64,000 bases of DNA, taken from the NCBI GenBank assembly GCA_947493945.1, contig CANLSR010000006.1, forward strand, positions 62,001-126,000, in the 5' to 3' direction. Every line of letters starts with the position of its first letter. Within the stretch, counting starts at the first letter, position 1. A model generated the notes under the pieces. That model was not told where the DNA came from and made no database searches. It worked only from the letters and a program-made list of their open reading frames with translations. The translations under genes were made by a program, and so were the position numbers. This stretch comes from an uncultured bacterium (lineage in GTDB: Bacteria > Bacteroidota > Rhodothermia > Rhodothermales > Rubricoccaceae). Below are positions 1-8,968 of the stretch, in pieces.

Positions 1-519
1 GACGCCGGCCCGGCGGGCGAACTCGGGGTACTCGACCGCGGCTTGGAGCGCCCCGAGACCGCCGATGAGCTCGGGCTGCACCTCGGCCACGTCGAAGATC
101 TCCGGCTCGGTCGTCTCCACGACTGGCGGCGCGGGTGGCGGCGGCGGAGGCGCGACCTCCGGCGTCGGCTCCACGACGGGAGCCGGCGGCGAAACAGGGG
201 GCGCGGGCGGGATCACGGCGTCGCCCAGGGAAAGCTCGATCGCCTCGACCACCTCGTCTACCTCGACGTGGTCGGGCACCTCCTGGGGCGGGGGCGGCGC
301 CGCTGGCGGCGGCGGAGGCGGCGGGGCGTGGTCCGTCACCGGGACGTCGATCAGCTCGACCGCGACCTCGGCTGGGGCGGCGAGGGGCGCGGCCTTGGAC
401 GGCGGCGACGGGATCGTAAACGCCAGCACGGTCGCGCCCAAGGCGAGCGCCAGCCCGGCCTCGGCGTAGAGCGGGTAGCGGCGGCGGAGATCGGCGGCGG
501 GGGTCTTGTCGACGGGCAT
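1..519 (-). CDS. TonB-family energy transducer, C-terminus beyond the window edge
   Basis: The 173 codons inside the window begin at ATG 519 and run off the left edge without a stop. One membrane helix (about residues 18-37, LALALGATVLAF) follows a short basic N-terminus. Then come two proline runs (PPPPPPPAAPPPP near 66-78 and a second near 124-134), the usual periplasm-spanning linker of TonB. The last visible residues, QPELIGGLGALQ and VEYPEFARRAGV, match the start of the TonB C-terminal domain, which contacts the TonB box of outer-membrane receptors. It would pass proton-motive energy from an ExbBD complex to receptors such as those at 29810-32272 and 36082-38115; ExbBD is not in view. 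The VanZ-like gene lies just upstream on the same strand. Confidence 0.88.
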   Translation of the reverse strand, partial: MPVDKTPAADLRRRYPLYAEAGLALALGATVLAFTIPSPPSKAAPLAAPAEVAVELIDVPVTDHAPPPPPPPAAPPPPQEVPDHVEVDEVVEAIELSLGDAVIPPAPPVSPPAPVVEPTPEVAPPPPPPAPPVVETTEPEIFDVAEVQPELIGGLGALQAAVEYPEFARRAGV

Positions 520-540
520 GGTCGGGGAGGGAGGGGCGCC

Positions 541-912
541 CTACCGAGACACGCCGCTCCTGGGATCGTTGCTCGGCCTCCGCCGCCGGGCGAGCGCCGC
601 CAGCCCGACCCCGGCCACCAGCCCGACCACGTCGGCGAGCGCGTCGAAGGGGTCGGGCGAGCGCCCGATCGGGAGCGCGCCCTGCCACAGCTCGATGCCG
701 ACCGCGTACGCCACGCCGGCCGCGAACACCGCCCAGCCTCGGCCGGGAGCGGCCAGCGACCATAGGCCGCCAAATCCTATAAACATGGCCACATGAATCC
801 ACTTGTCGATCGAGAGCGACAGCTGGGGCGTCTCGGGCAGCGCCGGCCCGGGAACCGAGCACGCGATCAGGATGGCGACCGTCCACAGGACGGCGAGGCG
901 GGTCGGGGTCAC
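541..912 (-). CDS. VanZ-like membrane protein
   Basis: A 123-residue protein with about four hydrophobic segments: LAVLWTVAILIACSVPG, WIHVAMFIGFGGLWSLA, WAVFAAGVAYAVGIELWQG and ALADVVGLVAGVGLAALA. The order DKWIHVAMF, then GIELWQ, then DALADVVG is characteristic of the VanZ-like family, whose members are small integral membrane proteins; apart from VanZ in teicoplanin resistance their roles are mostly unknown. I chose the GTG start at 912 because it overlaps the TGA of the upstream nnr gene by four bases (GTGA), implying translational coupling. The open frame continues upstream, but only as a shadow of nnr. Resistance should not be inferred. Confidence 0.75.
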   Translation of the reverse strand: MTPTRLAVLWTVAILIACSVPGPALPETPQLSLSIDKWIHVAMFIGFGGLWSLAAPGRGWAVFAAGVAYAVGIELWQGALPIGRSPDPFDALADVVGLVAGVGLAALARRRRPSNDPRSGVSR

Positions 913-2456
913 GGGCGGAGGGCGCGGGCGGCGGCGGGCAATCGGTCGGTGAGGTCGGAGGCGATCAGGCCGGCGGGGCCGTGGGCCTCGCCCCACTGGC
1001 GGGCGGCCTCGGCGCCGAGCCACAGGCCGCAGACGGCGGCGACGTCGGGCGCCAGGCCTTGGGCCAGCAGGCCCGCGACGGTGCCGGCCAAGACGTCGCC
1101 GGTGCCGGCGGTGGCGAGGGCCGGCACGCCGGGCGGCCCGACGATCACGCGGCCGTCTGGTGTGCCGACGACGCTGGGCATCCCCTTGAACACCACCGTC
1201 GCCCGCCAGCGGGCGGCCAGCTCGCGCACGGCCCCGGCGCGGTCGTCGGGGTCGAAGTCGGGGTCGCCGACGAGGCGGCGGAGCTCGCCCAGGTGGGGCG
1301 TCAGGACGAGCGGCGCGGCCCGCTCGGCCAGGCGGCCGGCGTGGCCGGCGAACGCGCCCAGCCCGTCGGCGTCCAGCACGACGGGCGCCCCGACCCCGGC
1401 CACCAGCTGGCGGACCAGGTCGTCGGTCTCGTCGTCGCGGCCCAGGCCGCAGCCGACCAGCACGGCGTCGGCCTTTTGGGCGCGTTCGAGGACGGCGTCG
1501 CGGGCGGCGACCGCCAGCGTGCCGGCGCCGGTCTCGGGTTGGGCGTCGGCCATCACCTCGGCGTTCCGCGCGTCGAGGACGTCGCGCGCGCTGGCGGGCA
1601 CGCACGCGACCACGGCGCCGGCTCCGGCGCGGTACGCCGAGGCCGTCGAGAGCACGGCCGCCCCCGTGAACGCCCGGCTGCCGACGACCGCCAGCACCCG
1701 GCCGGCCGAGTACTTGTGGGCGTCGGGCGCACGCCGGGGCAGGTGCGCGCCGGCCCACGCCGCGCCGGCGTGCCAGGCCGTCGCGTGCTGGCGGAGGAGG
1801 GCGGGGGGAATGCCGATCTCGACCGTGACGGTCTCGCCGGCGTGTGTGGGGCCGTCGCCCAGGCGCAGGCCGGGCTTGAGCGCGCCGAACGCGACGGTCA
1901 AGGCGGCCCGAGGCGTCCCTTCCGCGGCGGCGCCCGTGGTCGCGTCCAGGCCCGAGGGCACGTCGAGCGCCACGACGGGCGCGCTCTGGCGCGACGTCCA
2001 CCCGCACAGCGCCGCGACGGGCTCGCGCAACGCGCCGTGCGCGCCGATGCCCAGCAGCGCGTCCACCACCAGGTCCGCCGGCGCGTTGGCCGCCTGGCGG
2101 ACGTCGTCGAACACGACCACCTCGACCGGAGCCTCGGCCTCGGCGTGCTGGCGGAGCAGGTCGAGGTTCGCTTGGCGGTCGGGCGTGCCGTCGCCGGGCA
2201 GCACCACGGCGCGCACGCGGACGCCCCCGGCCGCCAGCACGCGCGCCACCACCAGCCCGTCGCCGCCGTTGTTGCCCGTCCCTACGAGCACGGTCGCCGC
2301 GCCGAGGCCCGGCCAGCGCGCCTGGATCTCGCGCGCGGCCGCGCGGCCGGCCGTCTCCATCAGCACGCGCCCCGGCACGTTCCAGTCGCGGATGGTGGCC
2401 TGGTCGGCGGCGCGCATGGCGTCGGCGCCCAGCAGAGGGGTCAGGGGGGCGGTCAT
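909..2456 (-). CDS. nnr: Bifunctional NAD(P)H-hydrate epimerase / ADP-dependent NAD(P)H-hydrate dehydratase
   Basis: This 515-residue protein has the usual two-domain layout of bacterial Nnr. The N-terminal YjeF_N domain (about 1-215) carries VLVGTGNNGGDGLVVAR and epimerises damaged NAD(P)HX. The C-terminal ribokinase-like domain (about 240-515) carries KYSAGRVLAVVGS and the catalytic AGTGDVLAGTVAGLLAQG motif, and dehydrates S-NAD(P)HX using ADP. Both are metabolite-repair activities in the cytosol. ATG 2456 starts at MTAPLTPLLGADAMRAAD, the typical N-terminus, and overlaps the upstream lipoprotein's TGA as ATGA. Four-base overlaps on both sides place it in one unit with the Ig-like lipoprotein and the VanZ-like gene. 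Confidence 0.93.
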   Translation of the reverse strand: MTAPLTPLLGADAMRAADQATIRDWNVPGRVLMETAGRAAAREIQARWPGLGAATVLVGTGNNGGDGLVVARVLAAGGVRVRAVVLPGDGTPDRQANLDLLRQHAEAEAPVEVVVFDDVRQAANAPADLVVDALLGIGAHGALREPVAALCGWTSRQSAPVVALDVPSGLDATTGAAAEGTPRAALTVAFGALKPGLRLGDGPTHAGETVTVEIGIPPALLRQHATAWHAGAAWAGAHLPRRAPDAHKYSAGRVLAVVGSRAFTGAAVLSTASAYRAGAGAVVACVPASARDVLDARNAEVMADAQPETGAGTLAVAARDAVLERAQKADAVLVGCGLGRDDETDDLVRQLVAGVGAPVVLDADGLGAFAGHAGRLAERAAPLVLTPHLGELRRLVGDPDFDPDDRAGAVRELAARWRATVVFKGMPSVVGTPDGRVIVGPPGVPALATAGTGDVLAGTVAGLLAQGLAPDVAAVCGLWLGAEAARQWGEAHGPAGLIASDLTDRLPAAARALRP

Positions 2457-4099
2457 AGCGTGATCGGCGGCACTTCGGTGTCCCAGCGCGCCCGGACCTG
2501 GAGCGGGTCGAGGGCGAGCGCCAGCGGCTCGGGCGCCTGGTACGGCGCGACCGCGCCGCCGCTCCACCGGCCGTCGCCGTCGAGGTCGGCCCAGGCGCGC
2601 AGGGTGTACGGACCCGGCAGCAGGCCCTGGATGGCGAACGCGCCGTCGTCCTGGGCGCGCGCGGTGACGGGGTCGCCCGACGCCGGCCGCGCCTCGACCC
2701 AGACCGGCGCGCCGCTGGCGGCTCGGACGGGCGAGCGCTCGATGCGGCCCACCAGCCCGCCGGTCTCGCGCTCGCCCGCGACCGCGAACCGCCGGCGGTA
2801 GGTGGAGTCGGGGGCCTGGACGGAGATCTCGAACGTCGCCGGCAGCGCGGCGGAGTCGGGGCGCACCGGCTCGTAGCTCACGCCGTCGTCGGTACGGAAC
2901 GTCGTGTCCAGGCGCTGGCCGTCGGTCGTGACCACGATGCGCGCCGCTTGGTCGGCCGGCGCCAGCGGCGCGCTAAACCGAACGCTCGGACGCGCGCCGG
3001 GCCGCAGTACGGTCACGGTGTCGCGCGGCGTGCCGGGTGCGAACCCGAGAAACCGGGCCTGGACCGTGTCCGGCCTGGCCGGCGGCGTGAACGACAGGTC
3101 GAACGGCGCGGCGGCGCGGCCGGCCGAGTCCGCCAGCGCGGGCGGGGACGCGGGCCGGTACGAGACGCGGTGGGGGACGGGCGGCAGACCCGCCTCCGCC
3201 TCGACGAACACCTCGAACGGCGCGTCGCGGGGTTGGTACACGGCGACCTCGGCCCGGCGGCCCGACGCCGAATCCGCGACCGTCCACGCGTCCGCCGACA
3301 CGTCGCGGAGCCGGACGGGCTCGTCGAAGCGGACCGAGAAACGGCGGTCGGAGACCGGCCGGACGCGCTGGGCACGGGGCGGGATCGAGTCGAGCGTAGT
3401 GGTCCAGAACGCGAGCGGCTCCGCCCGGGCCGTGTCGGCGCGGAGCACCCGGCGCGGCGACGCCGCAAACGCCTCGCCCGGGTCGGCGCGCAGGTTTCGG
3501 TTGGGGTCTCGGACGGCGACGACGGCGTAGGGGCCCGGCCGGAGGTACTCCAGCGCGAACGCGCCGTCGGCGCCGGTCTCGGTGCGGTAGTCCGGCGCGC
3601 CGCCGGTGGCCGGCGTCGAGGCGGAGTCGGCCAGGGCGTAGGCCCAGACCGCCAGCGGGACGCCGGCCCCGGTCTCGGGCGAGCGCACGACGCCCGCGAT
3701 CCGGGCCCGGTCGATGGTGTCGCCGGTGGCGAACGCGAACGTGACCGGCGCCCGGAGTGCGACGCCGCGGCTGTCCTTGAGCGTCGTCCCGACGGTGACG
3801 ACATAGGTCGTCGCCGGGCGGAGGGCCGGCAGCGTGACCGTGACGTCGCGGCCCCGGACGGAGACCTCCGGCGGCGTGTCGCCCACGGGCGCGACGGAGA
3901 CGGCGGCGCGCGCCGCCGGGTCGAGGCGTTCGGAGAACGTCAGCGTGATCGTCGGGCTGGCGACGCCGGTGGCCGCCGTCTCGGGCTGGGACGAGACCAG
4001 CGTCGGCGGCGTGGCGTCGACGGGGCCGCCGGACGGCGCGACGGGCGTGGCGCAGGCCCCGAGCAGCGCGGCCAGAACGAGCAGGGCGAGTCGGGGCAT
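2453..4099 (-). CDS. Ig-like-domain lipoprotein (Bacteroidota type)
   Basis: A 548-residue lipoprotein: the N-terminus MPRLALLVLAALLGAC ends in a lipobox. The mature protein opens with GGPVDATPPTLVSSQP and LTFSERLDP, the hallmark of a widespread Bacteroidota family with an N-terminal Big_5-type Ig fold (about residues 25-125). Later segments, such as AGVVRSPETGAGVPLAVWAY near 130 and IQGLLPGPYTLRAWADLDGD near 505, look like carboxypeptidase-regulatory or SdrD-type beta sandwiches. No catalytic motif is visible. It is probably exported and anchored at the outer membrane; its substrate or partner is unknown. The start is taken at the signal peptide, because the longer open frame upstream is low-complexity shadow. 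It is coupled to nnr by ATGA. Confidence 0.8.
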   Translation of the reverse strand: MPRLALLVLAALLGACATPVAPSGGPVDATPPTLVSSQPETAATGVASPTITLTFSERLDPAARAAVSVAPVGDTPPEVSVRGRDVTVTLPALRPATTYVVTVGTTLKDSRGVALRAPVTFAFATGDTIDRARIAGVVRSPETGAGVPLAVWAYALADSASTPATGGAPDYRTETGADGAFALEYLRPGPYAVVAVRDPNRNLRADPGEAFAASPRRVLRADTARAEPLAFWTTTLDSIPPRAQRVRPVSDRRFSVRFDEPVRLRDVSADAWTVADSASGRRAEVAVYQPRDAPFEVFVEAEAGLPPVPHRVSYRPASPPALADSAGRAAAPFDLSFTPPARPDTVQARFLGFAPGTPRDTVTVLRPGARPSVRFSAPLAPADQAARIVVTTDGQRLDTTFRTDDGVSYEPVRPDSAALPATFEISVQAPDSTYRRRFAVAGERETGGLVGRIERSPVRAASGAPVWVEARPASGDPVTARAQDDGAFAIQGLLPGPYTLRAWADLDGDGRWSGGAVAPYQAPEPLALALDPLQVRARWDTEVPPITL

Positions 4100-4239
4100 A
4101 GGGCGAAGGGGAAGGCGTCTCGGCCGGATCGGCCGCCAGCGGCTGGCGGCGCGGGTCTGCGGCGCGGCGGCTTTCGGGCGGCGCCGCGCGGGGTGCCTGG
4201 GCCCGCCCGCGGACGCACCGAACCACGGGCGGGCCGGCT

Positions 4240-4947
4240 TTAGTCGCCCGAGAGGAAAGATTGCAGCCGCCAGCCGCCGCCGTCGACCCAGAACGTGGCG
4301 CGGTAGCCGACGGGGCTCATCGTCTCGCGCTCCGCCACCACCGCCGCGCGGCCGTCGGGGAGCCGGACCGGCTGCCAGCCGTCGGCCGCCGGCGCGTCGA
4401 TCGGGAGCACGGTCTCGGTCAGCCGCGCCAGCACAGTGCCGCCGGGGGCGTCGAGGGCCGGCACGTCCTGGCTGGGCACGGCCACGTGCGCGAACGGGTC
4501 GAGGTCGTTGGGCCACAGCGCCGCCACGGAGGGGACGGTCACGGCGCCGTCCTCGTCGACGCTGCCGCCGTCCAGGATCCTGTCCAGCACGTCCCACAGG
4601 GCGCGGCCGTCCGGCGGAGTACCGTCGAGCCACATCCGGCGCAGGCCCTCCGGCCCTCCGGGCTCGTCGCCGAACGAGAGCCGGGCGCCGGGCGCCACCA
4701 CCGCCAGCAGCGCGGCCGTGTCGCGGGCGGCGACGACGTCGCGGAGCGAGTCGCGGAAGGCCGAGAACGACGGGTCGTCGGCGCCGTCGTCGACCAGGAC
4801 GAGGCGCCCGGTGACCGTCGGGACGTCGTCGGCGGGCGTCTCGGGGGGCGCGTCGGGCTGGCACGCACCGAGCGCCAGGCTGGCGGCGCCGGTGAGCAAG
4901 AGGGCGCGGGGCGAGCGCCTCACGCGCGGGGTCGTCGCAAGCGGCAT
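4240..4947 (-). CDS. Lipoprotein with SH3-like domain
   Basis: 235 residues. A twin-arginine-free signal sequence ends in the lipobox LALGAC near residue 29. The middle (60-150) is alpha-helical and unrecognised. The last 90 residues, with [33 protein letters not shown] and [20 protein letters not shown], look like a bacterial SH3 (SH3_3) domain followed by a short beta segment. Bacterial SH3 domains often bind cell-wall or protein ligands, but no substrate can be named. It stands alone, 140 bases upstream of the Ig-like lipoprotein on the same strand and divergent from hisI. Confidence 0.65.
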   Translation of the reverse strand: MPLATTPRVRRSPRALLLTGAASLALGACQPDAPPETPADDVPTVTGRLVLVDDGADDPSFSAFRDSLRDVVAARDTAALLAVVAPGARLSFGDEPGGPEGLRRMWLDGTPPDGRALWDVLDRILDGGSVDEDGAVTVPSVAALWPNDLDPFAHVAVPSQDVPALDAPGGTVLARLTETVLPIDAPAADGWQPVRLPDGRAAVVAERETMSPVGYRATFWVDGGGWRLQSFLSGD

Positions 4948-5094
4948 CGTGGGCTTCGGGGGTGTGGGGAGGGGCGGCCGCGCGGGGGACCTCGGAGCCT
5001 ACGGCCGGCGCGCCCGTCCGTGCCGCCTTCCCCGGTTTTCCTCGGCCGATGGTGCCCAATGGCGTCACCTTGCGGGCTCCTATTCCCCCCCAAC

Positions 5095-5484
5095 ATGGAC
5101 CTCCAGCCCCTCCTCGACGCCGCCACCTTCAACGACGACGGCCTGGTCGCCGCCATCGCCCAGGACGACGCCACCGGCGACGTGCTGATGCTGGCCTACA
5201 TGAACCGCGACACGCTCCGCCAGACGTTGGAGACGGGCGTGATGACGTACTGGAGCCGCTCGCGCCAGAAGGTCTGGGTCAAGGGCGAGACGTCGGGGAA
5301 CGTCCAGAACGTCGTCCAAGCGTTCGTGGACTGCGACGGCGACGCGCTCCTGTTCCGCGTCAACCAGGTCGGCGACGCGGCGTGCCACACCGGCCACCGG
5401 AGCTGCTTCTACCGCCGCGTCGAGGACGGGGCGCTGGAGGCCGTTGGGACGCCCGTGTTCGACGCCGACGCGGTCTACAAGTAG
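5095..5484 (+). CDS. hisI: Phosphoribosyl-AMP cyclohydrolase
   Basis: 129 residues, the normal length of a monofunctional HisI. It opens the purine ring of PR-AMP in the third step of histidine synthesis. Family motifs are present: [32 protein letters not shown], and the metal-binding segment with [12 protein letters not shown] followed by [10 protein letters not shown], which supplies the Zn/Mg-binding cysteines. The HisE (pyrophosphohydrolase) domain often fused in other bacteria is absent. No other his gene is in the window, so it is not in a local his operon. The ATG at 5095 gives the standard short N-terminus; open sequence upstream has no family similarity. Confidence 0.95.
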   Translation: MDLQPLLDAATFNDDGLVAAIAQDDATGDVLMLAYMNRDTLRQTLETGVMTYWSRSRQKVWVKGETSGNVQNVVQAFVDCDGDALLFRVNQVGDAACHTGHRSCFYRRVEDGALEAVGTPVFDADAVYK

Positions 5485-5665
5485 CGCCCGTCGCGCGGCC
5501 GGCGGTCGTCACGGCCGGCGACCTCAACCTGGCGCGGGCCCGCCGGCGTGCTCCGCTAGCGGCACGGCCGGCGCCCAGGTCCGCGGCTCGTCCCAGCGGG
5601 CCAATCGTACTTTGGGGCACGGTCCAGCCGTTGGGCCGCCCCACCGCCCCGACCCCGTGCACCCC

Positions 5666-8032
5666 ATGCGACTCCGCCTCTCGATCTACGCCCTCGCCCT
5701 GCTGGCGGCCCCGCTTGTCGGCGGGTGCGTGGCCACCCAGGCCGCCGACGCGCCGGCCGGGCCCCGGGCCGCGAGCCCGGCCTCCCCGCAGGCCGAGGCC
5801 GACGCGCCCAAGCGGCTGACGCTGGAGGCCCTGTTCGCCAGCCCCGAGTTCTACGGCGAGGGCTTCCAGGGCGGCCAGTGGGCCGACCAAGGCGCCAAGC
5901 TGCTCTACGTCGAGACCGACCGCGACGCCGGCACCTCCAGCCTGGTCGAGCTCGACCTCACCACCGACGCCGAGCGCACGCTCATCGACGGCGCCAGCCT
6001 GGCGCGGACCGACGCCGACGGCCTGGTCCAGATCGAGGACTACGCCTACTCCGCCGACGGCACCCGGGCCCTGCTCTACACCGACTCGGAGCCCGTCTGG
6101 CGCCTCAACACCAAGGGCTACTACTACGTCTACGACCTGGAGGACGGCACCGTCGAGCCGGTCGCCGACCGCGCCGACGGCTTCCAGATGTTCGCCAAGT
6201 TCGACCCGGCCGCCGAGCAGGTCGCCTTCGTGCGCGACCGCAACTTGTACGTCGTGGACGTGGAGACGGGCGCCGAGCGGGCCCTGACCACCAACGGCAG
6301 CGCCGGCGGCGTCATCAACGGCACGTTCGACTGGGTCTACGAGGAGGAGTTCGGCCTGCGCGACGGCTTCCGCTGGAGCCCCGACGGCCGCTACATCGCG
6401 TTCTACCAGCTCGACGAGACGGGCACGCGCGACTTCCAGATGACCGACTTCCGGACGCTCTACCCCGAGACCACCGAGTTCCGCTACCCCAAGGCGGGCG
6501 AGGCCAACGCCGAGATCCGCGTGGGCGTGGTGGACGTGGCGACCGGCGAGACGCGCTTTTTCGATACCGACACCTGGTTCGAGGGCGGCGACGACACCGA
6601 GTACATCGCCGGCATGGGCTGGACGCCGGCGCTGGCGGACGGCCAGTCGGACGTCTGGATGCTGCGCCTCAACCGCGACCAGAACCACGTGGACCTGCTC
6701 TACGGCGACCCCCAGACCGCCGACGTGGACGAGATCCTGGACGAGCAGAACGACAGCTACATCGAGGTCGAGACCGGCTTCTCGGACGTCGCCACCGGCA
6801 CCGTCACCTACCTCGCCGACGGCGACCACTTCGTGTGGCGCTCCGACCGCGACGGCTACGGCCACCTCTACCTCTACGAGAACGACGGCGACTTTGTCCG
6901 CCAGGTGACCACCGGCGACTTCGACGTGACCGACTTCCACGGCGTCGACGAGGCGACGGGCACGGTCTGGGTCACGACCACGGCCGCCGGCCCGATGGAG
7001 CGCCAGCTGTACCGCGTCCCGCTGGCGGGCGGCGCGCCCGAGCAGGTGACCGCCGGCGCCGGTTGGCACTCGGTCGACCTGAGCCGCGACTTCGACTACT
7101 TCGTCGACAGCTACTCGACGGCCACCGTGCCGACCACGACGGCGCTGTACCGGACGACGGGCGAGAAGGTCAAGACGCTGGTCGACAACCAGGCCCTCCG
7201 CGATCGGCTGGCGGCGTACGACCTGCCGTCCCCCGAGTTTATGACCGTGCCCGGCGCCGACGGGACGGCGCTCAACGCCTACCTCGTCAAGCCGCGCGAC
7301 TTCGACCCGACCCGCCAGTACCCGCTCCTGATCCACACCTACGGCGGCCCGGGCAGCCAGGAGGTCACCGACCGCTGGGGCGGGACCGAGCGGCTGTGGC
7401 ACCACTACCTCGCCGAGACCTACGGCATCTTGGTCGCCGGCGTCGACAACCGCGGGACGGGCGGGCGCGGCAAGGCGTTCAAGACGGCGACCCAGAACCG
7501 GCTGGGGATCCTGGAGGCCGAGGACCAGATCGCGGCCGGCCAGCACTTTGGCGCCATGCCGTTCGTCGACGCCGACCGGCTCGGCATCTGGGGCTGGAGC
7601 TACGGCGGCTACCTCACGCTGCTGGCGATGACCTACGACGGTGGGCCCCAGACCTTCCACACCGGGATCGCCGTGGCGCCCGTGACCAGCTGGCGCCAGT
7701 ACGACACGATCTATACCGAGCGCTACCTCTCGACGCCCCAGAAGAACCCCGAGGGCTACGACCTCGGCAGCCCCACGACCTACGCGGCCAACCTGGCCGA
7801 CACCCAGGACTTGCTGATCGTCCACGGCGACGCCGACGACAACGTCCACGTCCAGAACACGATGGCGATGGTGGACGCGCTCCAGGCCGAGAACAAGCCG
7901 TTCGACATGATGATCTACCCCGGCCGCAACCACGGCATCTACGGCGGCAACACGCGGATGCACCTGTTCACGATGCTCACGCGCTACCTCGCCGAGAGCC
8001 TGGCCGACCAGCCGCTCACGGCCCAGCGCTAG
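5666..8032 (+). CDS. Dipeptidyl peptidase IV (S9B family) lipoprotein
   Basis: 788 residues. The N-terminus is a lipoprotein signal (LLAAPLVGGC), so the enzyme is probably anchored in the envelope. Residues about 60-530 form the eight-bladed propeller. The diagnostic S9B double-glutamate motif FDWVYEEEFG is present and binds the substrate N-terminus. The C-terminal alpha/beta-hydrolase domain carries the triad: Ser645 in GWSYGG, Asp724 in HGDADDNVH and His756 in GRNHGIYGG. Spacing is almost the same as in mammalian DPP IV. It should remove Xaa-Pro or Xaa-Ala dipeptides from peptides taken up as nutrients. The ATG at 5666 precedes the signal peptide. It is followed by a short stem-loop and a convergent gene. 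Confidence 0.93.
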   Translation: MRLRLSIYALALLAAPLVGGCVATQAADAPAGPRAASPASPQAEADAPKRLTLEALFASPEFYGEGFQGGQWADQGAKLLYVETDRDAGTSSLVELDLTTDAERTLIDGASLARTDADGLVQIEDYAYSADGTRALLYTDSEPVWRLNTKGYYYVYDLEDGTVEPVADRADGFQMFAKFDPAAEQVAFVRDRNLYVVDVETGAERALTTNGSAGGVINGTFDWVYEEEFGLRDGFRWSPDGRYIAFYQLDETGTRDFQMTDFRTLYPETTEFRYPKAGEANAEIRVGVVDVATGETRFFDTDTWFEGGDDTEYIAGMGWTPALADGQSDVWMLRLNRDQNHVDLLYGDPQTADVDEILDEQNDSYIEVETGFSDVATGTVTYLADGDHFVWRSDRDGYGHLYLYENDGDFVRQVTTGDFDVTDFHGVDEATGTVWVTTTAAGPMERQLYRVPLAGGAPEQVTAGAGWHSVDLSRDFDYFVDSYSTATVPTTTALYRTTGEKVKTLVDNQALRDRLAAYDLPSPEFMTVPGADGTALNAYLVKPRDFDPTRQYPLLIHTYGGPGSQEVTDRWGGTERLWHHYLAETYGILVAGVDNRGTGGRGKAFKTATQNRLGILEAEDQIAAGQHFGAMPFVDADRLGIWGWSYGGYLTLLAMTYDGGPQTFHTGIAVAPVTSWRQYDTIYTERYLSTPQKNPEGYDLGSPTTYAANLADTQDLLIVHGDADDNVHVQNTMAMVDALQAENKPFDMMIYPGRNHGIYGGNTRMHLFTMLTRYLAESLADQPLTAQR

Positions 8033-8033
8033 C

Positions 8034-8066
8034 CCCGCGCCCCGCGGGCGACGGCCGCCAGCGGGG
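8034..8066. terminator. Stem-loop between convergent genes, possible bidirectional terminator
   Basis: The 40-base gap between the stops of the DPP IV gene and the facing lipoprotein gene holds CCCCGC (8040-8045) pairing with GCGGGG (8061-8066) around a GC-rich loop that includes CCGCCAGC. There is no clear T-tract, so terminator function is inferred from position only. Confidence 0.3.
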
Positions 8067-8072
8067 GGCGAA

Positions 8073-8789
8073 TCAGGGCATCGGCGTGCCGTCGCGTGAG
8101 ATGCGGACCAGTTCGCGGTGGACGGTCTGCATGTCGTAGAGCAGCGGGTCCATCGAGGCCCGGGTGGCCGGCCACATGCCGTCGAGCGCCTCCTCGACGG
8201 TGCAGCCGACGCACTCGGCCCGAGCCGTAAAGGCGGCGCCGAGGTGCCGGGCCGCCGTCTCGGCGATGTCGGCGCGCAGGCTCTCGTCGATGTGGCCGTC
8301 GAGCCGGATGAGCGCGCGCAGGATGTCGTCGCCCTCGCCGCTTCCGAGCCTGGCCAGCGACTGCGCGTGCTCCGTGAGCGCGCCCAGGGCGTCCGGGTCG
8401 AGGGTGGGCAGGGAGTTGAGTCGGTACACCAACTGCTGTTCGGAGTCTCGCCGAGCGCTCAAGCGCATCCGCTCCGGCAGGACCGGCACCAACCGATCGG
8501 CAGTGCTCTCCGCAACCCGCCAGTCGGTCGCGTTCGACATCGCGCCCTTGAGTTCGATCAGCAGAGGCACGGCGTCCCGCATCTCCTCAGCCCTCTGGCG
8601 GAACGCGTCCACGTCGTCGTCGGAGGTGAAGCCCACGGGGCTGCCGCCGGGCTGGTTGAACGTGGGCACGGCGGCGAGCGCCAGCGGCTCGGCGGACGAC
8701 GAGGGCGTGGTCGTCAGCTCCGGCTCCGCCGGCGCAGGCTCGCCGGAGCACGCCGAGAGCAGGGCGGCGAGGGCGATCCGTCGGCGCAT
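8073..8789 (-). CDS. Hypothetical lipoprotein
   Basis: 238 residues, family not recognised. The signal peptide MRRRIALAALLSAC ends in a lipobox. The mature protein starts with a Pro/Ser/Thr-rich stretch (to about residue 45) and is then mostly predicted helix (FRQRAEEMRDAVPLLIELKG, AESTADRLVPVLPERMRLSA). A CVGC pair lies near residue 190; it lacks the C-x-x-C-H of haem attachment, so this is not cytochrome c. It is convergent with the DPP IV gene and divergent from cmk. Confidence 0.65.
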   Translation of the reverse strand: MRRRIALAALLSACSGEPAPAEPELTTTPSSSAEPLALAAVPTFNQPGGSPVGFTSDDDVDAFRQRAEEMRDAVPLLIELKGAMSNATDWRVAESTADRLVPVLPERMRLSARRDSEQQLVYRLNSLPTLDPDALGALTEHAQSLARLGSGEGDDILRALIRLDGHIDESLRADIAETAARHLGAAFTARAECVGCTVEEALDGMWPATRASMDPLLYDMQTVHRELVRISRDGTPMP

Positions 8790-8833
8790 GGCGTTCCAGG
8801 GCGTGAGTCGCAGAACCTAACCCCGGCCCGACG

Positions 8834-8860
8834 CCCCGCTGGCGGCCGCCGCCAGCGGGG
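8834..8860. repeat. Perfect 12-bp palindrome of the GCTGGCGG family
   Basis: CCCCGCTGGCGG (8834-8845) is followed after three bases by its exact complement CCGCCAGCGGGG (8849-8860). It lies in the divergent intergenic space between the hypothetical lipoprotein gene and cmk, so it is not an obvious terminator of either. The same motif forms palindromes at 14766-14822, 21629-21655 and 42133-42163. Confidence 0.85.
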
Positions 8861-8921
8861 GGCGACCCGCGCCTCACCGCTTTCTCACACCGCCTGCGCC
8901 GGTTCTGAGACGGCTGCGGCC

Positions 8922-8927
8922 TATACT
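8922..8927 (+). promoter_or_regulatory. Possible -10 element upstream of cmk-rpsA
   Basis: TATACT stands out in the GC-rich sequence 42 bases before the cmk GTG. No convincing -35 hexamer or Bacteroidota -33 TTTG is seen at the right distance. The call rests on the hexamer and on its position before a housekeeping pair. Confidence 0.3.
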
Positions 8928-8968
8928 GAGGGGCTTCCCTGAGCCTTCCACCTGCTAAGCCTGCCACT

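Noticed and set aside
541..912. Glycopeptide resistance suggested by the VanZ name
   Set aside because: VanZ-like proteins are common and unrelated to resistance without vanHAX or similar genes, which are absent.
541..2007. 488-residue open frame covering the VanZ-like gene and most of nnr
   Set aside because: Upstream of residue 365 it is Arg/Pro/Gly-rich shadow of nnr in another frame. Only the VanZ-like end after GTG 912 is real.
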